6,666 nucleotides of DNA from Elusimicrobiota bacterium (lineage in GTDB: Bacteria; CG03; SLGR01; PWQF01): contig PWOI01000160.1 of NCBI GenBank assembly GCA_003557485.1, positions 1 to 6,666 of the forward strand, read 5' to 3'. The first letter of the stretch is position 1; each line of letters starts with the position of its first letter. The notes beneath the pieces are model-generated. The model saw only the letters and a program-made list of their open reading frames with translations. It was not told the DNA's origin and did not search any database. The position numbers and the translations under genes are program-made. Below are positions 1 to 6,446 of the stretch, in pieces.

Positions 1-260
1 AAGACCCGCGCCTCCTCATCCTCGACGAAGCCACAAGCGCCCTCGACTCCGAGTCGGAACAAGCCATCCAACAAAGCATCGAGCAGCTTAAAGGGAAAAC
101 CACCGTCGTCATCATCGCCCATCGGCTCTCAACGATTCGGAACGCCGACATCGTCTACGTTCTGGAGGACGGGGCCATCGTCGAACAGGGCAATTACGAA
201 GAACTCGCCTCCCGCAGCGGCTCCCATTTCAGCAGAATGGTGGCGTTGCAGACGCTGTGA
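1..260 (+). CDS. ABC-type exporter, C-terminal part of ATPase domain (5' partial)
   Basis: The reading frame is open from the window edge (first whole codon at 3) to the TGA at 258-260, giving the last 85 residues of an ABC transporter nucleotide-binding domain. Visible in order are the Walker B strand and catalytic glutamate (LLILDEATSALD, residues 4-15), the D-loop within it, the H-loop histidine (IIAHRLSTI, His40) and the typical exporter ending (VLEDGAIVEQGNYEEL). The Walker A and signature motifs and any membrane domain lie upstream of the window. The sequence style matches exporters with fused membrane and ATPase domains (MsbA or lipid/polysaccharide exporter type), which hydrolyse ATP at the inner membrane to move lipids or lipid-linked glycans. 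The position just ahead of glycan genes fits export of a glycan or lipid carrier, but the substrate cannot be read from this fragment. ABC ATPase identity is near certain; the subtype is inference. Confidence 0.95.
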   Translation, partial: DPRLLILDEATSALDSESEQAIQQSIEQLKGKTTVVIIAHRLSTIRNADIVYVLEDGAIVEQGNYEELASRSGSHFSRMVALQTL

Positions 261-305
261 AGTGGGAGAATCGGCATGACTCTGGTTAGGCTACCAGGCG
301 AATCT

Positions 306-330
306 GGAGGACGGTGAACAACCGTAAAAA
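306..330 (+). promoter_or_regulatory. Distant Shine-Dalgarno with hairpin before the 331 start
   Basis: GGAGG at 306-310 is a strong ribosome-binding sequence, but it ends 20 bases before the ATG at 331. The interval holds the inverted repeat ACGGT-gaaca-ACCGT (311-325) followed by AAAAA. In the frame of 331 there is a TAA at 325-327, so no earlier start is possible. The protein motif begins within a few residues of this Met, so a later start is unlikely. Folding the 5-bp stem would leave only the five A residues between the Shine-Dalgarno and the ATG. That would restore normal spacing, as described for phage T4 gene 38. The stem is short and its function is inferred. Confidence 0.35.
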
Positions 331-1155
331 ATGGAATTATATTATTTCAAAAAGCCGAATTTTGGAGATGCGCTGAATCCCTGGCTCTGGCCGCAACTTG
401 CACCTGGGATGTTTGCACAGGGCGGTGACCCTCTATTTATCGGAATTGGCACCTTGCTGAACCAGAGGCTTCCGACGAATCGGTCCAAAGTGGTCTTTGG
501 TTCTGGAGTGGGTTACGGGGATCCACCCAAAATCGACGAGTCGTTCGAGATAATCTGTTTACGAGGACCGCTCAGCGCTGCCGTTCTCGGCGTGCCTTCC
601 GAATTGGCCTTGACCGATCCTGGTTTGCTGGTCAGAGCGGTGCCAGCCAAACCTGCCGAGAATTCGCATGTGTCGATCTCGTTCATGCCACACTGGGAAA
701 GTCTCAAGTCGACCGATTGGGCGGCTGCGTGTAACACGTATGGGATTGGGTTCATCAATCCTACGCACTCTGTCGAGACAATCATCGGTCAGATTCGAGC
801 GTCAGAACTCTTGCTTGCGGAAGCGATGCACGGCGCTGTGATCGCAAACGCTTTTCAAATACCATTTGTCCCTGTTGTGCTTCATGATTTTATTCTTCCG
901 TTTAAATGGGAGGACTGGTGCCGTTCAGTTGGATGCACCTACGACCCCATACGTCTCAAGCCGCTCATTCGACATGACTGGAGCTTGCCGTCCAGGATTT
1001 ACAGAAAAATAGGGCCACTTCTCTTCCTTGCAGGATTGAAGAAGAGACTCCGCAGATCTCGACCACAGGTGAGTTGTCCAAAACTATTGAACGAACTCGA
1101 AGCTCGGTTGCTTGAGCAGCTGGAACTGCTGGCTGCAAGAAATGGTTCAATGTGA
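331..1155 (+). CDS. Polysaccharide pyruvyl transferase family protein
   Basis: A 274-residue protein of the polysaccharide pyruvyl transferase family. Members transfer pyruvate from phosphoenolpyruvate to a sugar as a ketal, adding a carboxylate to exopolysaccharides or cell-wall glycans in the cytoplasm. The N-terminus YYFKKPNFGDALNPWL (4-19) carries the family's N-F-G-D-x-L-N motif. Further matches are CLRGPLSA (76-83), the TDPGLL loop (95-100), SFMPHW (117-122), the hallmark segment ASELLLAEAMHGAVIANAFQIP (157-178) with its histidine, and KWEDW (192-196). The architecture resembles the ExoV-like ketal transferases of succinoglycan-type loci, and the length is within the family range. The C-terminal 40 residues are basic and then helical, with no clear membrane span. 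The start is fixed by a stop two codons upstream and by the motif beginning at residue 4. The stop overlaps the next gene (GTGA). Family is secure; acceptor sugar unknown. Some members catalyse related non-pyruvyl reactions. Confidence 0.88.
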   Translation: MELYYFKKPNFGDALNPWLWPQLAPGMFAQGGDPLFIGIGTLLNQRLPTNRSKVVFGSGVGYGDPPKIDESFEIICLRGPLSAAVLGVPSELALTDPGLLVRAVPAKPAENSHVSISFMPHWESLKSTDWAAACNTYGIGFINPTHSVETIIGQIRASELLLAEAMHGAVIANAFQIPFVPVVLHDFILPFKWEDWCRSVGCTYDPIRLKPLIRHDWSLPSRIYRKIGPLLFLAGLKKRLRRSRPQVSCPKLLNELEARLLEQLELLAARNGSM

Positions 1156-2054
1156 ACGATTGCACGGTTGATAGCTTGAACAGGGATTGCAGTACACGCT
1201 CCAAGAGTTCGTTGGTTAAGCCCTGCGGAATTTCGGTGGTCGTGCCCGTGTTTGACTGCAATGCCTTTTTATTCGCATGCCTTGGGACCATTTTCGAGCA
1301 GACGCGGCCTCCCCGTGAGGTGTTTTTTGTCGATGATTCAAGTTCGGATAACTCTCTAACAACTCTTCGGAATCTTGAACAGAAATATTCCGAGACCGTT
1401 TCTGTGGTCGCGCTTCCTGAAAACCAGGGTCCCTCTCATGCGCGCAATCGGGGGATGGAGCGCGCCCGAGGCGAGTGGATCGCATTCTTGGATGCGGATG
1501 ACTTGTGGGAGCCGGATCATCTGGAGAGCTTGCTGGAACGGGCGGCCGAAACGGGTGCCTCGGTGGTATATTCCGGTTTGATTGTGCGCGATGCAATCAC
1601 CGGGCGGCAACTGGGGGAGAGCGACCTTCACGAACACACGGACATTCCGGAAGCGCTGTATCGGACAAGCTTTATCATGCCGTCCCAAGCGATGATGCGG
1701 CGTTCTCTGTTGGAGCGGGGCGCTCGTTTCGACGAGCGGATTCGCCACGGCGAGGACGCCGACTTCTGGATTCAGCTCGCTGAAGCGGGAGCCGAATTTT
1801 CATGTACGCATCGAAAGACGTGCATCTACCAGAAACGCGGAAAAACTCCCTCGCAGGATTCGGAGAAGATTGCGACGGCGGCGGCGTATCGATATGCAAA
1901 GTACAGAAAGTACGACCGTCTTTCGTCTCGTGAGTTGATGCGTCAAGCCGCCCGCCAGCGTTGGATTGCTGCACGCCTGTCCTGGCGAAGAGATCCCCTG
2001 CGTGCGCTGCGGCATCTCGTCTGCGTGGTGACCGGAAAGCATGATTTTCTTTAG
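1152..2054 (+). CDS. Glycosyltransferase family 2
   Basis: A 300-residue GT-A fold glycosyltransferase that would transfer a sugar from a nucleotide-sugar donor to a growing glycan at the cytoplasmic face of the membrane. The N-terminal catalytic domain shows the first strand ISVVVPVFDCN (27-37), the nucleotide-binding VDDSSSDNS (60-68), NQGPSHARNRG (91-101), the metal-binding DxD-type motif in FLDADDLW (112-119), and HGEDADFW (199-206), which supplies the usual catalytic-base region. The basic C-terminal tail has no evident membrane segment. The GTG at 1152 overlaps the upstream stop by four bases and has no convincing ribosome-binding site of its own, so translation is probably coupled to the pyruvyl transferase gene. 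The first 25 residues precede the conserved fold and look unstructured, so an internal start such as TTG at 1176 is possible. Donor and acceptor cannot be deduced. Confidence 0.93.
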   Translation: MNDCTVDSLNRDCSTRSKSSLVKPCGISVVVPVFDCNAFLFACLGTIFEQTRPPREVFFVDDSSSDNSLTTLRNLEQKYSETVSVVALPENQGPSHARNRGMERARGEWIAFLDADDLWEPDHLESLLERAAETGASVVYSGLIVRDAITGRQLGESDLHEHTDIPEALYRTSFIMPSQAMMRRSLLERGARFDERIRHGEDADFWIQLAEAGAEFSCTHRKTCIYQKRGKTPSQDSEKIATAAAYRYAKYRKYDRLSSRELMRQAARQRWIAARLSWRRDPLRALRHLVCVVTGKHDFL

Positions 2055-2057
2055 GAT

Positions 2058-2993
2058 ATGGCTTCGAAGTTGTTAAAAAAACTGACGACTCGCCCGGTCT
2101 GGGTGTGGGAGCGGAACCGCCCGTACCCGGTGCGCCGGGAGTGGAGGAACCTCCCTTCGCTCGCATGCCACGAGGAGCGAGACGTGACGCTTGCCGTGCT
2201 GACGACTCCTCGTGCGTTGCCCGAGGCGGTCTGGAGTGTGTGGAGCTGGATGCGCTTTGTAGCCCAAACCTGTGCCGCCCGAATCGTGATCGATGGCGAT
2301 TGTGATTTTGGTGAATCTGCAGCGGTACAATCCGTTCTCCCAGGTGTCCAGATTGATCCGGCCGGTACGCTGACGCGGTCCCTGAAGGCTTTGTATCCCG
2401 GGTTGCGTGAATTCGCCGATACACACCCTCTCGGCACGAAACTCGTTTTGACTTTGGCGCTCCAAGCTGAATCCGATCTGCTGTACTCCGATTCCGATGT
2501 GCTTGTGTTCAACAATCCGCAGATCCTGGCGACGCGAATTACCGGACGGGTCCCTTCCTATAACCAGGAGGAGCATTCCACTTCCTACGATCCGGCAATG
2601 ATCGCCGCAGGCGAACGCACCGGAATGAGACCGGCCGATCGCGTGAACAGCGGGTTGTTCTTTCTCCCGCGTCAATCGATTCCCCTGGAACGCGCCGAAG
2701 TCCTGATTCGGGAGTGGAGACCGGGTGGGCACTCGTGGTTTAGCGAACAGGCAGCAATGGCCTTGTTGCTGAATGAGATTGGTGGAGATCCGCTGCCGGC
2801 GAATACGTATGTCGTGAGCAACGCCCGCCAATTCTGGTGGCAGAAGGATGTCGACTACGACGCGATTCACACGCGACATTTTACGGGTCCGACGCGGCAT
2901 CTTCTATACTCCAAGGGATTGCGGTATCTGCGCCAAACGATAGCCGGAAGCTCGGGCACGAACCCAAAACCTGCCGGCATTATGAAGAACTAG
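2058..2993 (+). CDS. Putative GT-A-type glycosyltransferase (DSD motif)
   Basis: A 311-residue protein not assignable to a named family by eye but with the outline of a nucleotide-diphospho-sugar transferase. A first-strand-like segment (DVTLAVLTTPRAL, 42-54) is followed by a metal-binding DxD motif in a typical setting (SDLLYSDSDVLVFNNP, 139-154; Asp145 and Asp147). Then come VNSGLFFLPRQ (196-206), equivalent to the 'N-x-G' substrate loop of GT8-like enzymes, SEQAAMALLL (229-238), and a late histidine segment HTRHFTGPTRH (271-281) where such enzymes place a metal or phosphate ligand. No signal peptide or membrane span is seen, so it is probably cytoplasmic. It starts three bases after the previous stop. 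The nearby AGGA (2053-2056) overlaps that stop and is almost too close to serve the ATG, so coupled translation is likely. Glycosyl transfer is inferred from the motifs; donor unknown. Confidence 0.75.
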   Translation: MASKLLKKLTTRPVWVWERNRPYPVRREWRNLPSLACHEERDVTLAVLTTPRALPEAVWSVWSWMRFVAQTCAARIVIDGDCDFGESAAVQSVLPGVQIDPAGTLTRSLKALYPGLREFADTHPLGTKLVLTLALQAESDLLYSDSDVLVFNNPQILATRITGRVPSYNQEEHSTSYDPAMIAAGERTGMRPADRVNSGLFFLPRQSIPLERAEVLIREWRPGGHSWFSEQAAMALLLNEIGGDPLPANTYVVSNARQFWWQKDVDYDAIHTRHFTGPTRHLLYSKGLRYLRQTIAGSSGTNPKPAGIMKN

Positions 2994-3000
2994 GGTCCCA

Positions 3001-3915
3001 ATGTCTTCGAGGGGGATTTATATTATTGCAAACACAAGGAGCGAGCCGCTTTGCCGCAACCTTGTGTATTCAATTCGGACAAGTGGATGCCACCTTCCCA
3101 TCGTATTGATTCCATTCGGAGGCACGCCGGTGCGGGACTCTGCGGTCCTCGCAGAAGTCGACCAGATGGAACCCGGGGACTTCTCATCCGAGGCCCGAGC
3201 GTTCGTCGATGAATTACCGCAGATTCTCACCCGGTGTCCATCCGGCTTTCTTCGGCGTTTTCTCGCTTTCTTCGGCCCTTTTGACGAGTTCATCTACACC
3301 GATAACGACATCGTTGCGCTCATGAACTGGGAGATTTTGTTCGAGATGCTCGGTCCGAACGATCTACTCAATGCGGACCGGGAGTTTGCGACGGCGGGAC
3401 GATACAATTTCACCGACCCGGCGACGGTTGAGCAGGATTTTGGTATTGGAGCGCTTGAACGTGCCGTTACTGCGGGTCACGTCGTAATCCGGAAATCTGA
3501 GAAGATGATATCCGATCTGCGTGCGGGACTTGAGTGGATGCGCAAGCACCCGAATGCATGCAAGGCGCACGACCAGACGCTGCTGCATCTTGCAATTCTT
3601 AACGGGAGGTGGAAATGCCTGAACCTCTGTAAGCCGCCTCGCAACTGGCTGAGCAGTTGGGCGGGGGATTATGACAACACCCTCGCATTGATTCAGGCGA
3701 TTCAGGACGGGAACCGGATTTCCCACCTCCATTACTCCGGCCGCGACCCCGGAACGCTCACCGCTCCAATCGACGAGCTTTCCCTCTCGGCTGAACCGAA
3801 CGCGGGACGGGCGCACCGGCTGGCGTGGGCGATGGGCAAGGAGATTCTCGGCTGGAACTTTTTGAGCTCATACTATCAAAAGGCGCGACGCAGGCTGCGC
3901 AGGGCCGGCAGGTGA
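3001..3915 (+). CDS. Putative GT-A-type glycosyltransferase (DND motif)
   Basis: A 304-residue protein laid out like its neighbours on both sides. It has an N-terminal strand GIYIIANTRSEPLCRNLVYSIR (5-26), the pattern for a nucleotide-sugar binding start, and the DxD motif FDEFIYTDNDIVALMNW (94-110; Asp101 and Asp103). These are followed by AGHVVIRKSEK (158-168), HDQTLLHLAI (190-199) and a late HLHYSGRD (242-249) that may supply the metal-binding histidine. Its C-terminus is strongly basic (KARRRLRRAGR), which could favour association with the inner-membrane surface. AGGG at 2992-2995 overlaps the upstream TAG and sits five bases before the ATG, a good ribosome-binding site. The stop overlaps the next start (GTGA). 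Sequence identity to the adjacent DxD proteins looks low, so they are distant relatives at best. The transferase role is inferred from motifs and context. Confidence 0.72.
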   Translation: MSSRGIYIIANTRSEPLCRNLVYSIRTSGCHLPIVLIPFGGTPVRDSAVLAEVDQMEPGDFSSEARAFVDELPQILTRCPSGFLRRFLAFFGPFDEFIYTDNDIVALMNWEILFEMLGPNDLLNADREFATAGRYNFTDPATVEQDFGIGALERAVTAGHVVIRKSEKMISDLRAGLEWMRKHPNACKAHDQTLLHLAILNGRWKCLNLCKPPRNWLSSWAGDYDNTLALIQAIQDGNRISHLHYSGRDPGTLTAPIDELSLSAEPNAGRAHRLAWAMGKEILGWNFLSSYYQKARRRLRRAGR

Positions 3916-4883
3916 CGATTGCGCCGGATGTAATGACAATATACGGTCTTTCTCTCATGCACATTGCAATAACACTGGTAGAGCGCGATTTTCTTTGCGG
4001 TGCGGCGGCACTCTACAACAGCTTGGTGGCGCAAGGATTCACCGGGAGATATATCATTGGGTATCGGGGTGATTCCGATGTGCCAAGCGATCTCTTGCAA
4101 CGAATGCGCTCTCTGCCGGCAGACCTTCCATCAATCGAATGGGTCGAATTGGATACACCTTGGCACTTCACCAACTATAAGGCGCGATTTATCGCTGACA
4201 TCTTTACGGCATTCCCGGAAGCTAAATCCGTCACTTACTTGGATCCAGATATCGTGGTTACTTGTCTGTGGGCATGGATTCAATCCTGGAGCGATCACGG
4301 ACCGGCGCTTTGCGGGGACGTCAACTGGTGGATGCCGCCGGATCATCCAACCCGCCATGAATGGGAACGGCTTTTGAAATCCAAAGGCTTCGAAGTTCAT
4401 CAACAACTGCATGCTTACTTCAACGGTGGATTCGTGAGTATCAGAAGATCACATCTTGAATTCGTTGAGCGATGGCATAGCCTGATTGAATCGTGTTCAA
4501 AAGGATCGGAAATCATAGGTGCGAAAGGTGAAATCCATCAGTTGAGTCGCGGTGGGCGTTCCAGGCCGATCCAGACGCTCGATCAGGATTCCCTGAATTT
4601 AACAGCGATGACTTGGGAGGGAAAACTCACGACACTTGGTCCCGACGCGATGGGCTTTTTCGATGGCGGCTGGATCTTTCTCCCCCATGCCTTGGGGCCT
4701 GGAAAACCGTGGCAGAAATCGTATTTGCTCTCAGCTCTCAAGGGGGAGCGACTCCGGCGGGTCGATCACGCCTACTGGTTCCATGCATCGGATCCGATTA
4801 AATTGAAACCACGCTCCCGTCTGCGCTTGAAGCGGCTCGAGATGAAAGCAGCGGCATTCGTCGGGCGCTTCTACAGCAGGTAA
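3912..4883 (+). CDS. Putative GT8-like glycosyltransferase (DPD motif)
   Basis: A 323-residue protein if started at GTG 3912. Motifs, numbered from that start, are MHIAITLVERDFLCGAAALYNSL (16-38) as the first Rossmann-like strand and helix, VTYLDPDIVV (107-116) with the DxD aspartates 111 and 113, YFNGGFVSIRR (169-179), LDQDSLN (223-229) and HALGPGKPW (259-267). The last closely matches the H-x-G-x-x-K-P-W motif of GT8 enzymes such as LgtC. A retaining GT8-like galactosyl or glucosyl transferase is therefore the best guess. The open frame extends up to ATG 3825, but that start would overlap the previous gene by 91 bases. GTG 3912 gives a 4-base GTGA overlap with AGGG (3901-3904) seven bases ahead. 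ATG 3933 and ATG 3957 are alternatives; the last starts exactly at the conserved fold but has no ribosome-binding site. Cytoplasmic; donor unknown. Confidence 0.8.
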   Translation: MTIAPDVMTIYGLSLMHIAITLVERDFLCGAAALYNSLVAQGFTGRYIIGYRGDSDVPSDLLQRMRSLPADLPSIEWVELDTPWHFTNYKARFIADIFTAFPEAKSVTYLDPDIVVTCLWAWIQSWSDHGPALCGDVNWWMPPDHPTRHEWERLLKSKGFEVHQQLHAYFNGGFVSIRRSHLEFVERWHSLIESCSKGSEIIGAKGEIHQLSRGGRSRPIQTLDQDSLNLTAMTWEGKLTTLGPDAMGFFDGGWIFLPHALGPGKPWQKSYLLSALKGERLRRVDHAYWFHASDPIKLKPRSRLRLKRLEMKAAAFVGRFYSR

Positions 4884-4893
4884 TCTACTGTCT

Positions 4894-5565
4894 ATGGATC
4901 TGTTGAAAAACAACATCAAACGAATTCTGAGGTGGCCGACTAACGATCACTCCGAGCAAATCCTCGAAGACTTCGGATTTGTATTTGTCCACATCCCGAA
5001 AACCGGGGGTACATCAGTTCGCACGGTGCTTCAGGAATACGGTCCTTCGAGTCAAAAGTACCCCAAAGTTGGGAAACATGCCAAAGCTGCGGTTCACCGG
5101 GCATCGATTGGGAGACAGGCATGGCGGCGATATCAATCCGTTGCCGTTGTCAGAAATCCATGGGACTGGATGGTCAGTTCCTATCACTGGTGGATCCAAA
5201 CGGCCGAACGCCATGAGAAACTGCTTCCAATGGCTCGTGCAATCGAGCAACTGGGCTCCTTTTCCGCCTTTGTGAACTCCAGCTACTCCGGTAATTATAT
5301 AACGTGGTTTGAGGCGCGCGACTATTCGGAATGGATTATTGATACGAATGGCGAGGTGATTGTCAGTCGGATCTTGAGATTCGAGAATCTACACGAAGAC
5401 TGGATGAAATGCATCGCGGAACTCGAGCTTCCATTTGGTCCGCTACCACATGAAAATAGATCCCAACGGAGAGCCTACCGGGACTACTATGATGACGAGA
5501 CGGCTGCGCTGGTGGCGGAGAAATTTGCGGACTCAATCAAACGGTTCGGCTATACCTTTGACTGA
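4894..5565 (+). CDS. Sulfotransferase family protein (PAPS-dependent type)
   Basis: A 223-residue sulfotransferase of the carbohydrate-type superfamily, which moves a sulfuryl group from PAPS to a hydroxyl of a sugar. The 5'-phosphosulfate-binding loop is FVFVHIPKTGGTSVRTVL (29-46), with Lys36 as the key residue. The 3'-phosphate-binding segment is VAVVRNPWDWMVSSYHWW (83-100), with Arg87 and Ser95/Ser96 in the usual places. RFENLHEDW (162-170) and HENRSQRRAYRDYYDDE (186-202), followed by a C-terminal FGY, complete the pattern seen in bacterial members. No signal peptide or membrane anchor is visible, so it should act in the cytoplasm, unlike Golgi-type relatives. It starts ten bases after the preceding stop with only a weak AGG upstream (4878-4880), consistent with the same operon. 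The glycan neighbours make a sugar hydroxyl the likely acceptor, but the position is unknown. No PAPS synthesis genes are in the window. Confidence 0.9.
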   Translation: MDLLKNNIKRILRWPTNDHSEQILEDFGFVFVHIPKTGGTSVRTVLQEYGPSSQKYPKVGKHAKAAVHRASIGRQAWRRYQSVAVVRNPWDWMVSSYHWWIQTAERHEKLLPMARAIEQLGSFSAFVNSSYSGNYITWFEARDYSEWIIDTNGEVIVSRILRFENLHEDWMKCIAELELPFGPLPHENRSQRRAYRDYYDDETAALVAEKFADSIKRFGYTFD

Positions 5566-5668
5566 GACCCTCAACCAGATCGCCTCGCGCTACGACGTAA
5601 CACCGGTGCCCAAACTCATGCCGCAACAAGTTTGAAAACTCCTGCGCGAAACGCGCAGAATTTGAGGT
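5558..5668 (+). pseudogene. Decayed remnant of an IS3-family transposase OrfA (probable)
   Basis: In a frame different from the sulfotransferase, bases 5558-5632 translate to LTETLNQIASRYDVTPV followed by unrelated residues and a stop at 5633-5635. The first part reads like the helix-turn-helix of IS3-family OrfA proteins, whose usual pattern is T-L-x-x-I-A-x-x-Y-x-V-x-P-x-Q-x-x-x-W. In the next frame, KFENSCAKRAEFE (about 5627-5665) loosely resembles the segment that follows in such proteins (K-x-F-L-E-N-x-x-x-x-F-E). This would mean a frameshifted scrap of about 100 bases with no start, no remaining catalytic DDE domain and no recognisable ends. It fills the space between the sulfotransferase and methyltransferase genes. 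The call rests on short motif similarity and could be coincidence. Confidence 0.45.
5642..5658. other. Perfect 7-bp hairpin CTGCGCG-AAA-CGCGCAG
   Basis: A perfect GC-rich inverted repeat with a three-base loop sits in the 116-base gap between the sulfotransferase stop and the methyltransferase ATG. It would form a stable RNA stem. It is followed by GAATTTGAGG rather than a run of T, so it is not a textbook intrinsic terminator. It could slow transcription or mark a processing point between the two gene modules, or be a chance relic of the transposase scrap around it. Confidence 0.4.
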
Positions 5669-5681
5669 GAGTAAGGGACTA

Positions 5682-6431
5682 ATGCTTCTAAAACTAATAA
5701 AGCTGCGTTGCCATTTGCTGGTCAACGCATTCAGGGAGCTGCCGTATATGTCTGCACTGGTATGCACCTTGTCGTATTTCGGGATATTTGTGCGACGTAG
5801 AAAAATAAAGCCACGGTTGCTTGATTATCCGATTCTCCTGCGATCGTGTTCATATGATTATCAGGTGTTCGGAAAGGTATTTCTCTGGAAGGGGTATCGC
5901 AACATCTGCACGGGGGATGAAAGATTTATTATCGATGCTGGGGCGAATATTGGTTGCTCTGTTTGTTACTTTGCGGTTTGTGCACCCCAGGCGAGGATTA
6001 TAGCTATCGAACCCGAGGAGAACAACCATCACTTGCTCTGCCGGAATACATCCAGGATTGCTGAACGTGTAAAATATATCGATAGACCATTAAGCGGAAC
6101 GCTGGAGCGACATGGAGTTGATAGATCGAGGAATCGCCCGGATGGTTATCGGTTTGTAAAGGATCAAAGCGGAGTAATGATATCTATTACGATTGGTGAG
6201 ATCCTCAGGTCTGTTGAATGGTGCGATGATATCGACGTGATGAAGGTTGATATTGAAGGCGGAGAATATTCGGTATTTTTGAATGGTGATATATCTTGGC
6301 TTGCGAATGTGCGCTACCTCGTATGCGAATTCCACGAGGATTCACGAAAACAAGATGCCATTAATAAAATATTAGAATATGGGTTTTTAAGTCGGAATTT
6401 CGGGGAGGATACTCATTTTTGGCGCGAATAG
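5682..6431 (+). CDS. FkbM family methyltransferase
   Basis: A 249-residue SAM-dependent methyltransferase of the FkbM family, which O-methylates sugars and other hydroxyls. Motif I for SAM binding is FIIDAGANIGCSVCYFA (82-98), followed by the acidic strand end IIAIEPEENN (106-115). The family signature is DDIDVMKVDIEGGEYSVF (182-199), and CEFHE (215-219) forms the next strand. The first 45 residues contain a hydrophobic stretch MSALVCTLSYFGIFV (23-37) followed by RRRKIK, perhaps membrane-associated. ATG 5682 is chosen because AAGG at 5673-5676 lies five bases upstream. An in-frame GTG at 5667 would add five residues, but it lies in the probable transposase remnant and has no spaced ribosome-binding site. 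Base composition is clearly more AT-rich than in the genes before it, suggesting a separate origin. A glycan-methylating role is inferred from context; the acceptor is unknown. Confidence 0.9.
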   Translation: MLLKLIKLRCHLLVNAFRELPYMSALVCTLSYFGIFVRRRKIKPRLLDYPILLRSCSYDYQVFGKVFLWKGYRNICTGDERFIIDAGANIGCSVCYFAVCAPQARIIAIEPEENNHHLLCRNTSRIAERVKYIDRPLSGTLERHGVDRSRNRPDGYRFVKDQSGVMISITIGEILRSVEWCDDIDVMKVDIEGGEYSVFLNGDISWLANVRYLVCEFHEDSRKQDAINKILEYGFLSRNFGEDTHFWRE

Positions 6432-6446
6432 TTGCAGTTTTCGAAT

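Noticed and set aside
1870-1890. GCGACGGCGGCGGCG run as a repeat
   Set aside because: It is a short run of GCG codons encoding alanines in the glycosyltransferase tail, not an independent repeat.
1675-2424. Long minus-strand open frame of 249 codons
   Set aside because: It lies opposite the family 2 glycosyltransferase and the next gene. Its translation is low-complexity and rich in Arg, Ser and Pro with no motif, as expected of an antisense shadow of GC-rich coding DNA.
2073-2900. Minus-strand open frame of 275 codons opposite the DSD transferase
   Set aside because: It covers the same bases as a coherent + strand protein with a DxD motif, shows no domain of its own, and would break the uniform gene direction.
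5435-5557. Upstream part of the + frame carrying the transposase-like peptide
   Set aside because: It is a shadow inside the sulfotransferase gene; only the portion from about 5558 on has a transposase-like pattern.
5667-5681. GTG 5667 as start of the FkbM methyltransferase
   Set aside because: It lacks a spaced ribosome-binding site and falls in the probable transposase scrap; ATG 5682 has AAGG at good spacing.
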